A program made the translations under genes and the position numbers. Shown one piece after another: positions 15,965-24,407 of a stretch of 64,000 bases of DNA. Positions within the stretch are counted from its first letter, which is position 1. Each line of letters starts with the position of its first letter. Below the pieces are notes generated by a model. It saw only the letters and a list, made by a program, of their open reading frames with translations. It had not been told where the DNA came from and ran no database searches. Source of the DNA: Ornatilinea apprima (GTDB lineage: Bacteria; Chloroflexota; Anaerolineae; Anaerolineales; Anaerolineaceae); the NCBI RefSeq assembly GCF_001306115.1, contig NZ_LGCL01000033.1, positions 1-64,000 of the forward strand. Direction: 5' to 3'.

Positions 15965-17350
15965 TCAGTTTGCCTCCTCACTCAGCGGAATGGGGCGCAT
16001 GGGCAGGCCGCCGCGCGGGCGCAGGGTAACCAGCGATTCGGGAAACACCTCCGTGCTGTCCGCTCGCTCCAGGCGGAAGCGGCGCGCGACCATGGCGATG
16101 ATGATGGCGGCTTCCATTTTCGCGAAATGGTTGCCAATGCACAGGCGCGGGCCGCCGCCAAAGGGGATGTAAGCATAGCGCGGGTAGGTTTTGGTGGCGT
16201 CGGGCAGAAATCGCTCGGGACGGAAGGCGTGCGGATCGGGCCAGTAGCGCGGGTGGCGCTGCAGGGCGTAGGGCGAGAGGATCACCAGGGTGCCGGGGTC
16301 GACACGCACGTCGTAATAGGAATCGGCTTCGACCACGCGGCGGGTGATCAGCCAGGCTGGCGGGTAAAGGCGCAGGGCTTCGTCAAAAATGGCGGCGGTG
16401 TAGGGCAGGCGCTGCAGGTCTTCGGCCGTGGGGTCGCGGTCAGGCAGCACGCTCTGCACTTCTGCGCGCAGGCGCTGGAAGGCATCCGGGTTTTGGGCCA
16501 GCAGCAGCCAGGTCCAGGTGAGCGCGCTGGCCACCGTCTCGTGCCCGGCGATGAGAATGGTGATCAGCTCATCGCGGATCTGGGCGTCGCTTAACCCTTC
16601 GCCGCTTTCGGGGTCGCGGGCGTTCAGCAGCATGGTTACCAGGTCATCGGGGGGCGGGCCGCCGGCCGCGCGGCGCTGATGGATGATCTCTTCCACTGAT
16701 AGATTGAGTTCTTTGAGGGCGCGTTTGAACTTCTGCCCGCCGGGTTGGGGCAGCCAGTCTGGTAGCAGGCTGAGGTGGGGATTGCGCGCCAGATGGATGA
16801 TGTGGTCGAGGCACACCAGCACGGCCGAGGTGAGGCGGCGCGCGTCACGGCTTAAATCGAGGCTGAAGAGGGCCTGCCCAACCACTTCCAGAGCCACGTC
16901 CATCATCTCGCGGTCCACGTCCAGCAGCTCGCCGCGCTGGGCGGCGGTTTGCCAGCGATCGAGCATGCGCTGCGCGGCGGGCACAATATGCGGCACCAGG
17001 CTGGTCTCGAGGCGCGGGCGCACAAAGGCGGGCTGCTGCATGCGGCGGTGCTTGAACCAGTCTTCACCATCGGCAGTGAGCAGGCCGCGCCCGGTGACGG
17101 TGGCCAGCATGTTGTATTGAATGGTGTTTTTGTCGTAGTGAGGATGGCGGTCTTGCAGAATCTGCTTGACCAGATTGGCATCGTTGACCAATACCGCGCG
17201 CTGCGTGCCCAGGTCAAACAGCACCAGGTCGCCGTGCTGGCGGGTGGTCTCCAGCAGGAAGCCAATGGTGTTCTGTTGAAGGGCTCTTAACTGCGGGAGC
17301 AGCTGCCGGGCAGAAATGACCGAAAGGGTGGGGGAGGTCTCTTGATTCAT
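15965..17350 (-). CDS. Cytochrome P450
   Basis: 461 residues, soluble bacterial type with no membrane anchor. The I-helix oxygen motif is AGHETVAS, the K-helix ExxR is EALRLYPPAW near residue 325, and the meander has FRPERF. The heme loop FGGGPRLCIGNHFA near residue 403 supplies the thiolate cysteine. All signature residues are intact. It monooxygenates an unknown substrate using electrons from a partner not encoded nearby. The start (ATG 17350) lacks a clear ribosome site. Confidence 0.93.
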   Translation of the reverse strand: MNQETSPTLSVISARQLLPQLRALQQNTIGFLLETTRQHGDLVLFDLGTQRAVLVNDANLVKQILQDRHPHYDKNTIQYNMLATVTGRGLLTADGEDWFKHRRMQQPAFVRPRLETSLVPHIVPAAQRMLDRWQTAAQRGELLDVDREMMDVALEVVGQALFSLDLSRDARRLTSAVLVCLDHIIHLARNPHLSLLPDWLPQPGGQKFKRALKELNLSVEEIIHQRRAAGGPPPDDLVTMLLNARDPESGEGLSDAQIRDELITILIAGHETVASALTWTWLLLAQNPDAFQRLRAEVQSVLPDRDPTAEDLQRLPYTAAIFDEALRLYPPAWLITRRVVEADSYYDVRVDPGTLVILSPYALQRHPRYWPDPHAFRPERFLPDATKTYPRYAYIPFGGGPRLCIGNHFAKMEAAIIIAMVARRFRLERADSTEVFPESLVTLRPRGGLPMRPIPLSEEAN

Positions 17351-17376
17351 AAGGGCAGAGGTTGTTGGGAGATGGG

Positions 17377-17400
17377 CGGGGCAGCCGGAAAGCTGCCCCG
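17377..17400 (-). terminator. Strong hairpin between P450 and ferritin genes
   Basis: CGGGGCAGC and GCTGCCCCG pair perfectly around six bases, 23 bases downstream of the ferritin stop. No clear U-tract follows on the minus strand, so it may be an attenuating hairpin rather than a full terminator. Confidence 0.4.
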
Positions 17401-17422
17401 TTCAGGTCGCAGGTGAGGGGGA

Positions 17423-17923
17423 TTAATCCTCGTCTTCTTCTTCGCGAAGCTCGTGCAGGCGCGGTTCCAGCATTAATAGATTACTGCCAGCCATTTTTAC
17501 CAGCGCCAACAGGGTTTCCATGCTGCTGATTTCTTCCAACTGTTCTTTGACGTACCAGTTAAGGAAGTTTTGCGAGATGTAATCTTTGTCTTTCAGGGCG
17601 ATTTCCACCAGGCCGTAGATCTGGCGGGTTACTTCTTTTTCCCAGGTGAGGGCGGCCTGCACGGCTTCTTCGGCTGAATCGAAGGTGGGTTTGGGGGCGG
17701 CGATGGCGGGGATTTTGACTTCCGCGCCGACCTCGAGCAGGTAGTTGAGGAACTTCAGGGCGTGCTCGCGTTCTTCTTCCGATTGGGCGAAGAAGAATTT
17801 TCCAAATTCGCGCAGCGAACGGCCTTCAAAATAAGCGGCGATACTTAAATACTGGTGTGAAGCGCCCAATTCGTTGCCAATCTGGGCATTGATGGCCGCT
17901 TCCAGTTCTTTACTGATGAGCAT
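17423..17923 (-). CDS. Bacterial non-heme ferritin
   Basis: 166 residues from ATG 17923, with AAGGAGAAA just upstream. The in-frame TTG at 17941 overlaps that site and is rejected. It is a four-helix bundle with ferroxidase-type residues in NELGASHQY (helix A), EEEREHALKF (helix B), TWEKEVTRQ (helix C) and the conserved WYVKEQLEE in helix D. It would form a 24-subunit shell that oxidises Fe(II) and stores iron. The very acidic EEEDED tail is unusual but not disabling. Confidence 0.92.
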   Translation of the reverse strand: MLISKELEAAINAQIGNELGASHQYLSIAAYFEGRSLREFGKFFFAQSEEEREHALKFLNYLLEVGAEVKIPAIAAPKPTFDSAEEAVQAALTWEKEVTRQIYGLVEIALKDKDYISQNFLNWYVKEQLEEISSMETLLALVKMAGSNLLMLEPRLHELREEEDED

Positions 17924-18038
17924 AGGTTTTTTCTCCTTCAATATTTTGATTATTTTGAGGGAATTTCCCTGAAATTAATTATAGCATCAGGAGAAACGCG
18001 GGGGGAATCAATCGTAGAGGGTTGGCTGCCTTAAACGG

Positions 18039-18570
18039 CCCCATCCCCCGGCTGCGCCGACCCCTTCCCCGGCGGGAAAGCCAGGGAAGGGGTGAAGATG
18101 TGATAGTTGGAAGCACTTTGGGTTTCGCGTTGGTCTGACGCACACCCAGCCCCATCCCCCGGCTGGGCCGACCCCTTCCCCGGCGGGAAAGCCAGGGAAG
18201 GGGTGAAGATGTGATAGTTGGAAGCACTTTGGGTTTCGAGTTGGTCTGACGCACACCCAGCCCCATCCCCCGGCTGGGCCGACCCCTTCCCCGGCGGGAA
18301 AGCCAGGGAAGGGGTGAAGATGTGATAGTTGGAAGCACTTTGGGTTTCGCGTTGGTCTGACGCACACCCAGCCCCATCCCCCGGATGGGCCGACCCTTCC
18401 CCGGCGGGAAAGCCAGGGAAGGGGTAAAGATGTGATAGTTGGAAGCACTTTGGGTTTCGCGTTGGTCTGACGCTCACCCAGCCCCATTCCCCGGATGGGC
18501 GGATGCCTTCCCCGGCGATAAAACCAGGGAAGGGGTGAAGATGTGATAGTTGGAAGCGCTTTGGGATTGT
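18039..18570. repeat. Five-copy, 111-bp tandem repeat built on the type-A element
   Basis: Copies start at 18039, 18150, 18261, 18372 and 18482 (periods 111, 111, 111, 110). Each has the type-A palindrome (CCCCATCC, CCCCTTCCCCGG against CCAGGGAAGGGG) plus a 50-bp spacer with GTGATAGTTGGAAGC and a TTGGTCTGACGC segment. The 111-bp period equals 37 codons, which leaves all minus-strand frames open and produces spurious ORFs. The last copy is the most divergent. The type-A unit also occurs at 126-442. Confidence 0.9.
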
Positions 18571-18573
18571 GAA

Positions 18574-19314
18574 TTAATGTTGGGGGCTGCGCGCCTGATA
18601 GGCCAGGTAAAGCACTACCGAGCCGGCCACGGCGGCGTTGAGTGATTCAATGCGCCCGACCATGGGAAGTTTGAGCAGCTGGTCGCAGTTTTTGCGCACC
18701 AGGGCGCGCATGCCCTCACCTTCACTGCCCACCACCAGCCCCAGCGGACCGTCGAGGCGCAGTTTTTCTATGGGCTGGGCGTCGGGGCTGCCTTCCAGGC
18801 CGACCACCCAGCCGTTGGCGTCTTTGATGGCCTGCATGGCCTGCGCCAGATTGCTCTGCGCCACCAGCATGTGCTCGGTGGCCCCGGCGGAGGCGGTGAC
18901 CACGGCCGGGGTAACGCCCGCGGCGCGGTTGGGCGGAATAACCACACCGTGCACGCCCACGGCTTCGGCAGTGCGGATGAGCGTGCCCAGGTTTTGGGGA
19001 TTCTGCAGCACATCCAGCAGCAGCACGAACAGCGGTTCACCGCGTTTTTCGGCGCGCTCGAAGATGTCTTTGAGAACGGCGTAGGGGTAGTCGCTGGCTT
19101 CCAACGCCATGCCCTGGTGATTCTCACCCAGCGGGTCGAGCACGCGGCGCTCAACTACCTCGATGGGCAGGCGAAAGCCGCGGATGGTGCGGATGATCTC
19201 GACCACGCGGCCTTTTTCTTCAATGCCTTTGGCCACGCGCAGGCGGAAGAAATGCCGCCGGCGAGCCTGCAGGGCTTCATAAATCGGGTTGCGCCCGGTA
19301 ATCCATTCTTTCAT
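18574..19314 (-). CDS. rlmB: 23S rRNA (guanosine-2'-O)-methyltransferase, RlmB/TrmH family
   Basis: 246 residues, with GGGAG nine bases before the ATG. The N-terminal substrate-binding domain (WITGRNPIYEAL at the start) is followed by the SPOUT knot domain: motif 1 DVLQNPQNLGTLIRTAEAVG, motif 2 LGLVVGSEGEGM and motif 3 LPMVGRIESLNAAVA. The knot binds SAM and the enzyme methylates a ribose in 23S rRNA. All three motifs are intact. The exact nucleotide is assumed from the closest family. Confidence 0.92.
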   Translation of the reverse strand: MKEWITGRNPIYEALQARRRHFFRLRVAKGIEEKGRVVEIIRTIRGFRLPIEVVERRVLDPLGENHQGMALEASDYPYAVLKDIFERAEKRGEPLFVLLLDVLQNPQNLGTLIRTAEAVGVHGVVIPPNRAAGVTPAVVTASAGATEHMLVAQSNLAQAMQAIKDANGWVVGLEGSPDAQPIEKLRLDGPLGLVVGSEGEGMRALVRKNCDQLLKLPMVGRIESLNAAVAGSVVLYLAYQARSPQH

Positions 19315-19393
19315 GCCAGCTTACTCCCATTGAAAATGTGTAAGCGATTGTATCACAGCCGGGCGGTCCGGCGAGCCGCAAGGGATTGTTGCC

Positions 19394-19419
19394 AAAAAAA
19401 TGCCCGTGAAAACGGGCAT
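19394..19419 (-). terminator. Rho-independent terminator of cysS
   Basis: On the minus strand ATGCCCGT and ACGGGCAT pair around TTTC and are followed by TTTTTTT. It lies 20 bases after the cysS stop. Confidence 0.85.
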
Positions 19420-19438
19420 TGTAATTCAGATTGTCAAC

Positions 19439-20836
19439 TTACCAGTGCCAGGTGGTGCCGTCGCGGCTGTCTTCCAGCTTGACGCCCAGCTCGGCCAGGC
19501 GGTCGCGCACCAGGTCAGAAAGCGCCCACAGTTTGTTTTTGCGCATTTCGCTGCGCACTTCGATGAGCAGGTCAATGAACGGCCCGGCGGCCTGGTTGCC
19601 GTTTTCTTTTTCTTCCAGGCGCAGACCCAGCACGCCGGTCAGCTCACGCAGCAGAGCCTGGGCGGGCTGCAGTTGTTCGGCGCTGGCGCTGGCATCGCGC
19701 GCCTGGTTGATCACCCGCACGAGGTCAAAGAGGTAGCCCAGCGCGCCGGCGCTGTTGAAGTCATCATCCATCGATTCGATGAAACCGTCTTTGCTGGCGG
19801 CTGTTTGCTTTTCCAGGTTCTCCAGCGCGCTGGCATCCGCGCCTTTGGCGCCGGGCAGGGCGGCTTTGAGACCGGAGCGCAGGCGCTCAAGGGCGCGCTC
19901 GGCCTGGGCCAGCACTTCGTCGTTGAAGGTGAGCGGGTTGCGGTAGCCGGAGTTGAGCACCAGGAAGCGCAGCACGTCGGCGTTGTGTTTTTCCAGGAAT
20001 TCTTCGATGGTGACCAGGTTGCCCAGCGATTTGGACATCTTCTCGCCGCCGAACTGCAGCATACCGTTGTGCACCCAATAGCGGGCGAAGGTTTTGCCGG
20101 TTAGGCTTTCGGATTGGGCGATCTCGTTTTCATGGTGGGGGAAGATCAAGTCGTTGCCGCCGCCGTGAATGTCAATCTGCTCGCCCAGGTGATGCAGGTT
20201 CATGGCCGAGCACTCAATGTGCCAGCCAGGGCGTCCGGGTCCCCAGGGACTGTCCCAGGCGGGTTCGCCGGGGCGGGCGCTCTTCCACAGGGCAAAATCC
20301 ATGGGGTTTTCTTTACGCTCGTCCACGTCGATGCGCGCGCCGGCCTGCATATCTTCCAGTTTGCGCCCGGAGAGGCGGCCGTAATCGTTGTCTTTCTGCA
20401 CGCGGAAGTACACGTCGCCGTCTACGGGGTAGGCGTAGCCCTTTTCAATCAGGCCGTTGATCATGGCAATAATCTGGTCGATTTCGCGGGTGGCGTAGGG
20501 GGTGATGGTGGGGGCCAGAATGTTGAGGTCTTGCAGGTGCTGGCGGTATTCGTCAATGTACGATTGACCGAGCTTGAACGGGTCCATGCCCAGCTCGTTG
20601 GCGCGGCGGATGATTTTGTCGTCCACGTCGGTGAAGTTCATTACGTGGGTCAAGCTGTAGCCGCGATATTCCAGGTAGCGGCGCAAAATATCGAACACCA
20701 GGGCCGACATGGCGTGCCCGACGTGCGCTTTGTTGTAGACGGTGGGGCCGCAGACGTACATGCGCACTTTTTGGGGTTCGAGGGTTTCAAACGGCTCTTT
20801 CTGCCGTGACATGGTGTTGTAAATGCGTAGGCTCAT
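19439..20836 (-). CDS. cysS: Cysteinyl-tRNA synthetase
   Basis: 465 residues. ATG 20836 (M4 of the longest frame) has GGGAG nine bases upstream. Class I signatures are intact: the HxGH motif in AHVGHAM, and KMSKS near residue 265. The Zn site uses the cysteine in YVCGPTVY, the IECSAMN cysteine and the HH/E in FPHHENE. The C-terminal helical anticodon domain ends in TTWHW. It charges tRNA-Cys in the cytoplasm. Confidence 0.97.
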   Translation of the reverse strand: MSLRIYNTMSRQKEPFETLEPQKVRMYVCGPTVYNKAHVGHAMSALVFDILRRYLEYRGYSLTHVMNFTDVDDKIIRRANELGMDPFKLGQSYIDEYRQHLQDLNILAPTITPYATREIDQIIAMINGLIEKGYAYPVDGDVYFRVQKDNDYGRLSGRKLEDMQAGARIDVDERKENPMDFALWKSARPGEPAWDSPWGPGRPGWHIECSAMNLHHLGEQIDIHGGGNDLIFPHHENEIAQSESLTGKTFARYWVHNGMLQFGGEKMSKSLGNLVTIEEFLEKHNADVLRFLVLNSGYRNPLTFNDEVLAQAERALERLRSGLKAALPGAKGADASALENLEKQTAASKDGFIESMDDDFNSAGALGYLFDLVRVINQARDASASAEQLQPAQALLRELTGVLGLRLEEKENGNQAAGPFIDLLIEVRSEMRKNKLWALSDLVRDRLAELGVKLEDSRDGTTWHW

Positions 20837-20874
20837 TTCTTTCATCTCCCTGAAAATGGTGATCTTTTTGCGGG

Positions 20875-21969
20875 TTAAAACTCGGGGCGGGCGAAGATCA
20901 TGCGCCCGGCGGCGGTTTGCAGCACTTTGGTTACCACCACTTCAATTTCGCGGTCCATGTGTTCGCGGCCATTTTCGATAACCACCATGGTGCCGTCGTC
21001 CATGTAGCCCACACCCTGGCCGGATTCCTTACCTTCTTGAATGACGCGGATATTGAGGATTTCTCCGGGCAGCAGCACCGATTTGACCGCGTTGGCCAAT
21101 TCGTTGACGTTCAACACGGTAACCCCCTGCAGCTCGGCGATGCGGTTGAGGTTGTAGTCGTTGGTGAGGATGGGACAGCGCATCTGGCGTGCCAGAATAA
21201 CAAGCTTGTCGTCCACTTCGCGCACGCCTTCCACATCAATATCACTCAGGCGCACGGGGATGGAGGGCTCTTTCTGCAGGGTTGAGAGCACTTCCATGCC
21301 GCGCCGTCCGCGCTGGCGGCGCAGGCTGTCTGGCGAGTCGGCGATGTATTGCAGCTCGGTGAGCACAAAGCGCGGGATGAGCAGCGCGCCGGGGATGAAG
21401 CCGGTGCGGGCAATGTCGGCAATGCGCCCGTCGATAATCACGCTGGTATCCAGCAGGATGCTGCGGTTATCCGCGAGGTTGGATTTGCTGTCAGCCGTTT
21501 CTCCCGCGGAGCTGCTGCCGCCAGAACGAGGATTGAGCGATTGAAAGATGGAGAACAGGTCATGCTGGCGCATCATAAAGACCGCTACGCCCAGGTACCC
21601 AAACAGGAGCACGCCCACAAAGGGAAGAATGCTGCCCAACGGTTTGGGTAAGAGGGAGAGCGGGAAAGCCGCCAGCACGGCGATGATCAGGCCAACCACC
21701 AGGCCGGAAAGAGCGGCAAATAAATTTTGTGCAGAAATGCGGCTGAGAAGCTGCCGCAGGGCGCGAATAGGGCGTGTCGTTAGAAAAGGAGTGAGGATAA
21801 GACCAACCAGAGCACCTACCATGCCAATGATCACCCCATACTGCTCAACGGAGAGGGTGTTTGTGCCGGGTTCCACATTGGCCAACTGTCCGAGATAAAC
21901 GCCGCTGTACACGCCAAGGATCGAAAAAATAATCATTCCAATTAAACGAACAATGAATTCAGAACTCAT
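20875..21969 (-). CDS. Membrane PIN-TRAM domain protein (YacL-like)
   Basis: 364 residues. ATG 21969 has a GGAGGAATT site; the longer frame adds a non-conserved leader. There are four hydrophobic segments in residues ~8-145, then a linker. The PIN nuclease domain (residues ~170-285) has acidic residues in [31 protein letters not shown] and [10 protein letters not shown]-terminal TRAM domain has [16 protein letters not shown]. The YacL family is membrane-bound and presumed to act on RNA. All four PIN acidic positions are present. Confidence 0.9.
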   Translation of the reverse strand: MSSEFIVRLIGMIIFSILGVYSGVYLGQLANVEPGTNTLSVEQYGVIIGMVGALVGLILTPFLTTRPIRALRQLLSRISAQNLFAALSGLVVGLIIAVLAAFPLSLLPKPLGSILPFVGVLLFGYLGVAVFMMRQHDLFSIFQSLNPRSGGSSSAGETADSKSNLADNRSILLDTSVIIDGRIADIARTGFIPGALLIPRFVLTELQYIADSPDSLRRQRGRRGMEVLSTLQKEPSIPVRLSDIDVEGVREVDDKLVILARQMRCPILTNDYNLNRIAELQGVTVLNVNELANAVKSVLLPGEILNIRVIQEGKESGQGVGYMDDGTMVVIENGREHMDREIEVVVTKVLQTAAGRMIFARPEF

Positions 21970-22168
21970 AATTCCTCCGGTATAAAAAATGTTAATGTGC
22001 GGATAAAAATGAAAGAAGAAAAATAAATACAGGCCTTTAACGATGATAGCATGGCGTGAAAGGCAAGTCAAACCAAAATGATCTGCATTAATTATAAAAG
22101 GGAAATGAAGATTGCGCGCGGTGAAAACAAACCGGTTTTGAAATAAAATCCCCCTTTTTCTCCTTACA

Positions 22169-22261
22169 TTATTTCTTTCCTTTGGCCCTGATCACCACTA
22201 CGATTGCGATGGTAACAAGAGCGAATAACAGGGCGGCAACGAGCAGCAGGAAAGCGTACAT
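22169..22261 (-). CDS. 30-residue single-helix membrane peptide
   Basis: The peptide starts MYAFLLLVAAL, is hydrophobic from residue 3 to 24, and ends RAKGKK before TAA. AAAGGAGA lies seven bases upstream of the ATG, an ideal ribosome site. The shape, one membrane helix with a basic cytosolic tail, fits a small regulatory or complex-stabilising membrane protein. It lies between the ASCH gene and the PIN-TRAM gene, in the same direction. The function is unknown. Confidence 0.5.
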   Translation of the reverse strand: MYAFLLLVAALLFALVTIAIVVVIRAKGKK

Positions 22262-22311
22262 GCGATGATCTCCTTTGGTTGGGGTGATATTGGCGGCAAA
22301 GCCGCGGAGGG

Positions 22312-22740
22312 TCAGGGCAGCCGCACAGCGGCGATGTCGCCAACTGGCAGCCAGTCGTCCATGTTGCCGTAAGCCGAGCGGTCAATAGCAAAGGGCTGCA
22401 ACGCCTCGGCCGGGTGAATTTCCACCAGCACAAGGTAGCGCTTGCTGGCCCAGCGCGCGGCCAGCGCCGGAGAAAGCTGCAGTTTGTCCTGGTTTTCGCG
22501 CACCAGTTGCTCTGCCTCGGCCGGGCTGAGTTTTTCGGAATGCAGGGCGGCGGCAACCACGGCGCGCGCCCGCACCTGGCCTTCGCCGTTGTTTTGGATG
22601 AAGTAAAGCACATCGCCGGCCGATACCCGCCCGTGGGGCAGCTTGCGCCCCGCCGCGCCGCGGATGATCATGGTTTTGGAGCCGTCGAGAATTTTCTCCA
22701 GTTCTTTCGATTTCGCGTCGACATAAACGACATGGTCCAT
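22312..22740 (-). CDS. ASCH/PUA-fold domain protein
   Basis: 142 residues with GGAGATTCTT before the ATG. The fold pattern fits ASCH/PUA-like RNA-binding domains: an N-terminal strand-helix (VVYVDAKSKELEKILDGSKTM), a basic loop (GAAGRKLPHGRV), then AGDVLYFIQNNGEGQVRARA and a late LVEIHPAEALQPF. The K in GSKTM matches the GxKxxxxR-like region only loosely. It probably binds a nucleic acid or modified nucleotide. Another ASCH-type protein lies at 31385-31867. Confidence 0.6.
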   Translation of the reverse strand: MDHVVYVDAKSKELEKILDGSKTMIIRGAAGRKLPHGRVSAGDVLYFIQNNGEGQVRARAVVAAALHSEKLSPAEAEQLVRENQDKLQLSPALAARWASKRYLVLVEIHPAEALQPFAIDRSAYGNMDDWLPVGDIAAVRLP

Positions 22741-22859
22741 AAGAATCTCCAGGTTATGAAAAGCGGTGGTTAGAATGCCAGCCTGTTTGAATCATATCGG
22801 AGAGCCAGATGGCCTGGAATGGCCTACTGACCAGGTTGGGGCTCTTCCTTTGGGTAGAT

Positions 22860-24137
22860 TCACACGCGTTCAGGGTTTACCGCGGCAGCCGTCGCGGCCG
22901 GGGAGATTTCGCTTTCGCCTTCAATTTGCATAATGGCTGGCACGCGGCTGCCGATGAGGCCGATCAGCACGCAAATGCCACCCGCCGCCAGGTACCAGAT
23001 TTGCAGCCCCAGCCGGTCTGAGATGGGGCCGGCCATCGCCAGGCTGATGGGTGAGGTGATCGAAAGCAGGCTGCCCATCACCCCAAACACCCGGCCCTGC
23101 ATTTCGGGGGCCACGCAGGCCTGCGAGATGGCCATAAATGGCCCATCAACCATAGGCACCATGAAGCCCAGAACGAAGATGCTCACCAGCGCCAGCCAAT
23201 AGAGGTGGGGAGGAATGAACCCCAAGGCGAGGATGGAAACGCCCAGCAAAGCGATGCCCGCCAGCATGGTGTGAACCCGGCGGCGGAAGCCGCCCCACAG
23301 GCTCAAAACCAGCCCGCCGGCCACCACGCCGATGCCGTTAATGGCTTGCAGCAGGCTCAGCTCGGCGGCACCGCCCTGGAAGTGCTGGCGCACCAGCAGA
23401 GGCAGCAGCGAAAAGGCCGGGGACAGGGCAATTTTCAGCAGCATGATCGCGCCTATAAACACCATCATCCCGCGCCAAGAGACCAGGTAGCGCAGCCCGC
23501 TGACCATGTCTGCCCAGACGGATGTGTTGGCCTCATGCGCGGCGCGCTCAGGTTGGGGCACGGCGATGAAAAGCAGCGGCGTTACGGCCAGCGCGGCGGT
23601 GCCCACGTCGATCATCATCACCTGGTGTAGCGGCAACAGGTCTAAAAACAGGGCGCCCAGCGGCGGGGCTACGATGTTCAGCACGCCGCGCATGGTCTGG
23701 TTGATGCCCTGCACGCGAGAGAGCTGCGATTTGGGCACCATCATGCCGGTCGAGGCTTCCATGGCCGGCCAGTGGAAGCTGTTGCCCACCGCGCGCACGG
23801 TCATCACCACGTACACATGCCAGATCTGCATGCTGCCTGACCAGAAGAGATATGCCAGCCACAGGGCGGCCAGGGCCATCAGCGTGTCGGCGAAGATCAT
23901 CACCCGGCGGCGCTTCCAGCGGTCGGTCAGCGCGCCCGAGAAAGGCGCCAGCACAATTTCTGGTATCAGGGCGACCATGCTGGCGGTGGCCAGAACGGTG
24001 GCAGAACCGGTGGTTTCGGTGAGCCACCACACCAGCGCGAACTGCGCGATGCGGCTGCCAATCAGTGAGATGGATTGACCGGTCCAGATGGTGAAAAAGG
24101 GAATGACCCAGCGTTTGGTATCCTCGGTAGGGCGCAT
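22860..24137 (-). CDS. MFS transporter (drug-efflux type)
   Basis: 425 residues from ATG 24137 with GAGGAG four bases upstream. Twelve hydrophobic segments in two halves. The loop 2-3 motif is GALTDRWKRRRVM, the MFS signature G-x3-D-R/K-x-G-R-R/K in modified form. The central loop has PQPERAAHEAN. It resembles the bacterial DHA3/enterobactin-exporter-like branch, so drug or siderophore export is possible. No regulator is adjacent. Confidence 0.85.
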   Translation of the reverse strand: MRPTEDTKRWVIPFFTIWTGQSISLIGSRIAQFALVWWLTETTGSATVLATASMVALIPEIVLAPFSGALTDRWKRRRVMIFADTLMALAALWLAYLFWSGSMQIWHVYVVMTVRAVGNSFHWPAMEASTGMMVPKSQLSRVQGINQTMRGVLNIVAPPLGALFLDLLPLHQVMMIDVGTAALAVTPLLFIAVPQPERAAHEANTSVWADMVSGLRYLVSWRGMMVFIGAIMLLKIALSPAFSLLPLLVRQHFQGGAAELSLLQAINGIGVVAGGLVLSLWGGFRRRVHTMLAGIALLGVSILALGFIPPHLYWLALVSIFVLGFMVPMVDGPFMAISQACVAPEMQGRVFGVMGSLLSITSPISLAMAGPISDRLGLQIWYLAAGGICVLIGLIGSRVPAIMQIEGESEISPAATAAAVNPERV

Positions 24138-24304
24138 ACAACTCCTCAAAAGTAGAGTAGGGCGCAAACAACGGCGCGCCAGCCGGGTTTGGGCTGTTTG
24201 GAACCCATCCCTTTATGGATTATAGTCCGGGCAGGCTTCAAAACAGTCTCGCAGGCAGAGGAAAGAGAGGATGAATTGCGTTATTTACCTGTTCATTTTG
24301 TTAA

Positions 24305-24333
24305 TTGACTTTCGAGGGGCATTTTTCTATACT
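24305..24333 (+). promoter_or_regulatory. Sigma-70-type promoter for the c-di-GMP gene pair
   Basis: TTGACT at 24305-24310 and TATACT at 24328-24333 are 17 bases apart, in an AT-rich stretch 75 bases before the HD-GYP gene. This is the best consensus promoter in the window. Confidence 0.65.
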
Positions 24334-24407
24334 ATCTTATACATTGAAGGCTCTGCGCAGCTCAAGTGGTTTTCGACAGGGGGTGTTGTTAATGGATAGG
24401 GAAACCG

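Noticed and set aside
17979..18487. Three overlapping minus-strand frames of 130-160 codons with internal repeats
   Set aside because: The 111-bp repeat period is a multiple of three, which keeps frames open by chance.
18039..18570. CRISPR array
   Set aside because: Units are 111 bp with near-identical spacers and an internal palindrome; there are no unique spacers and no cas genes.
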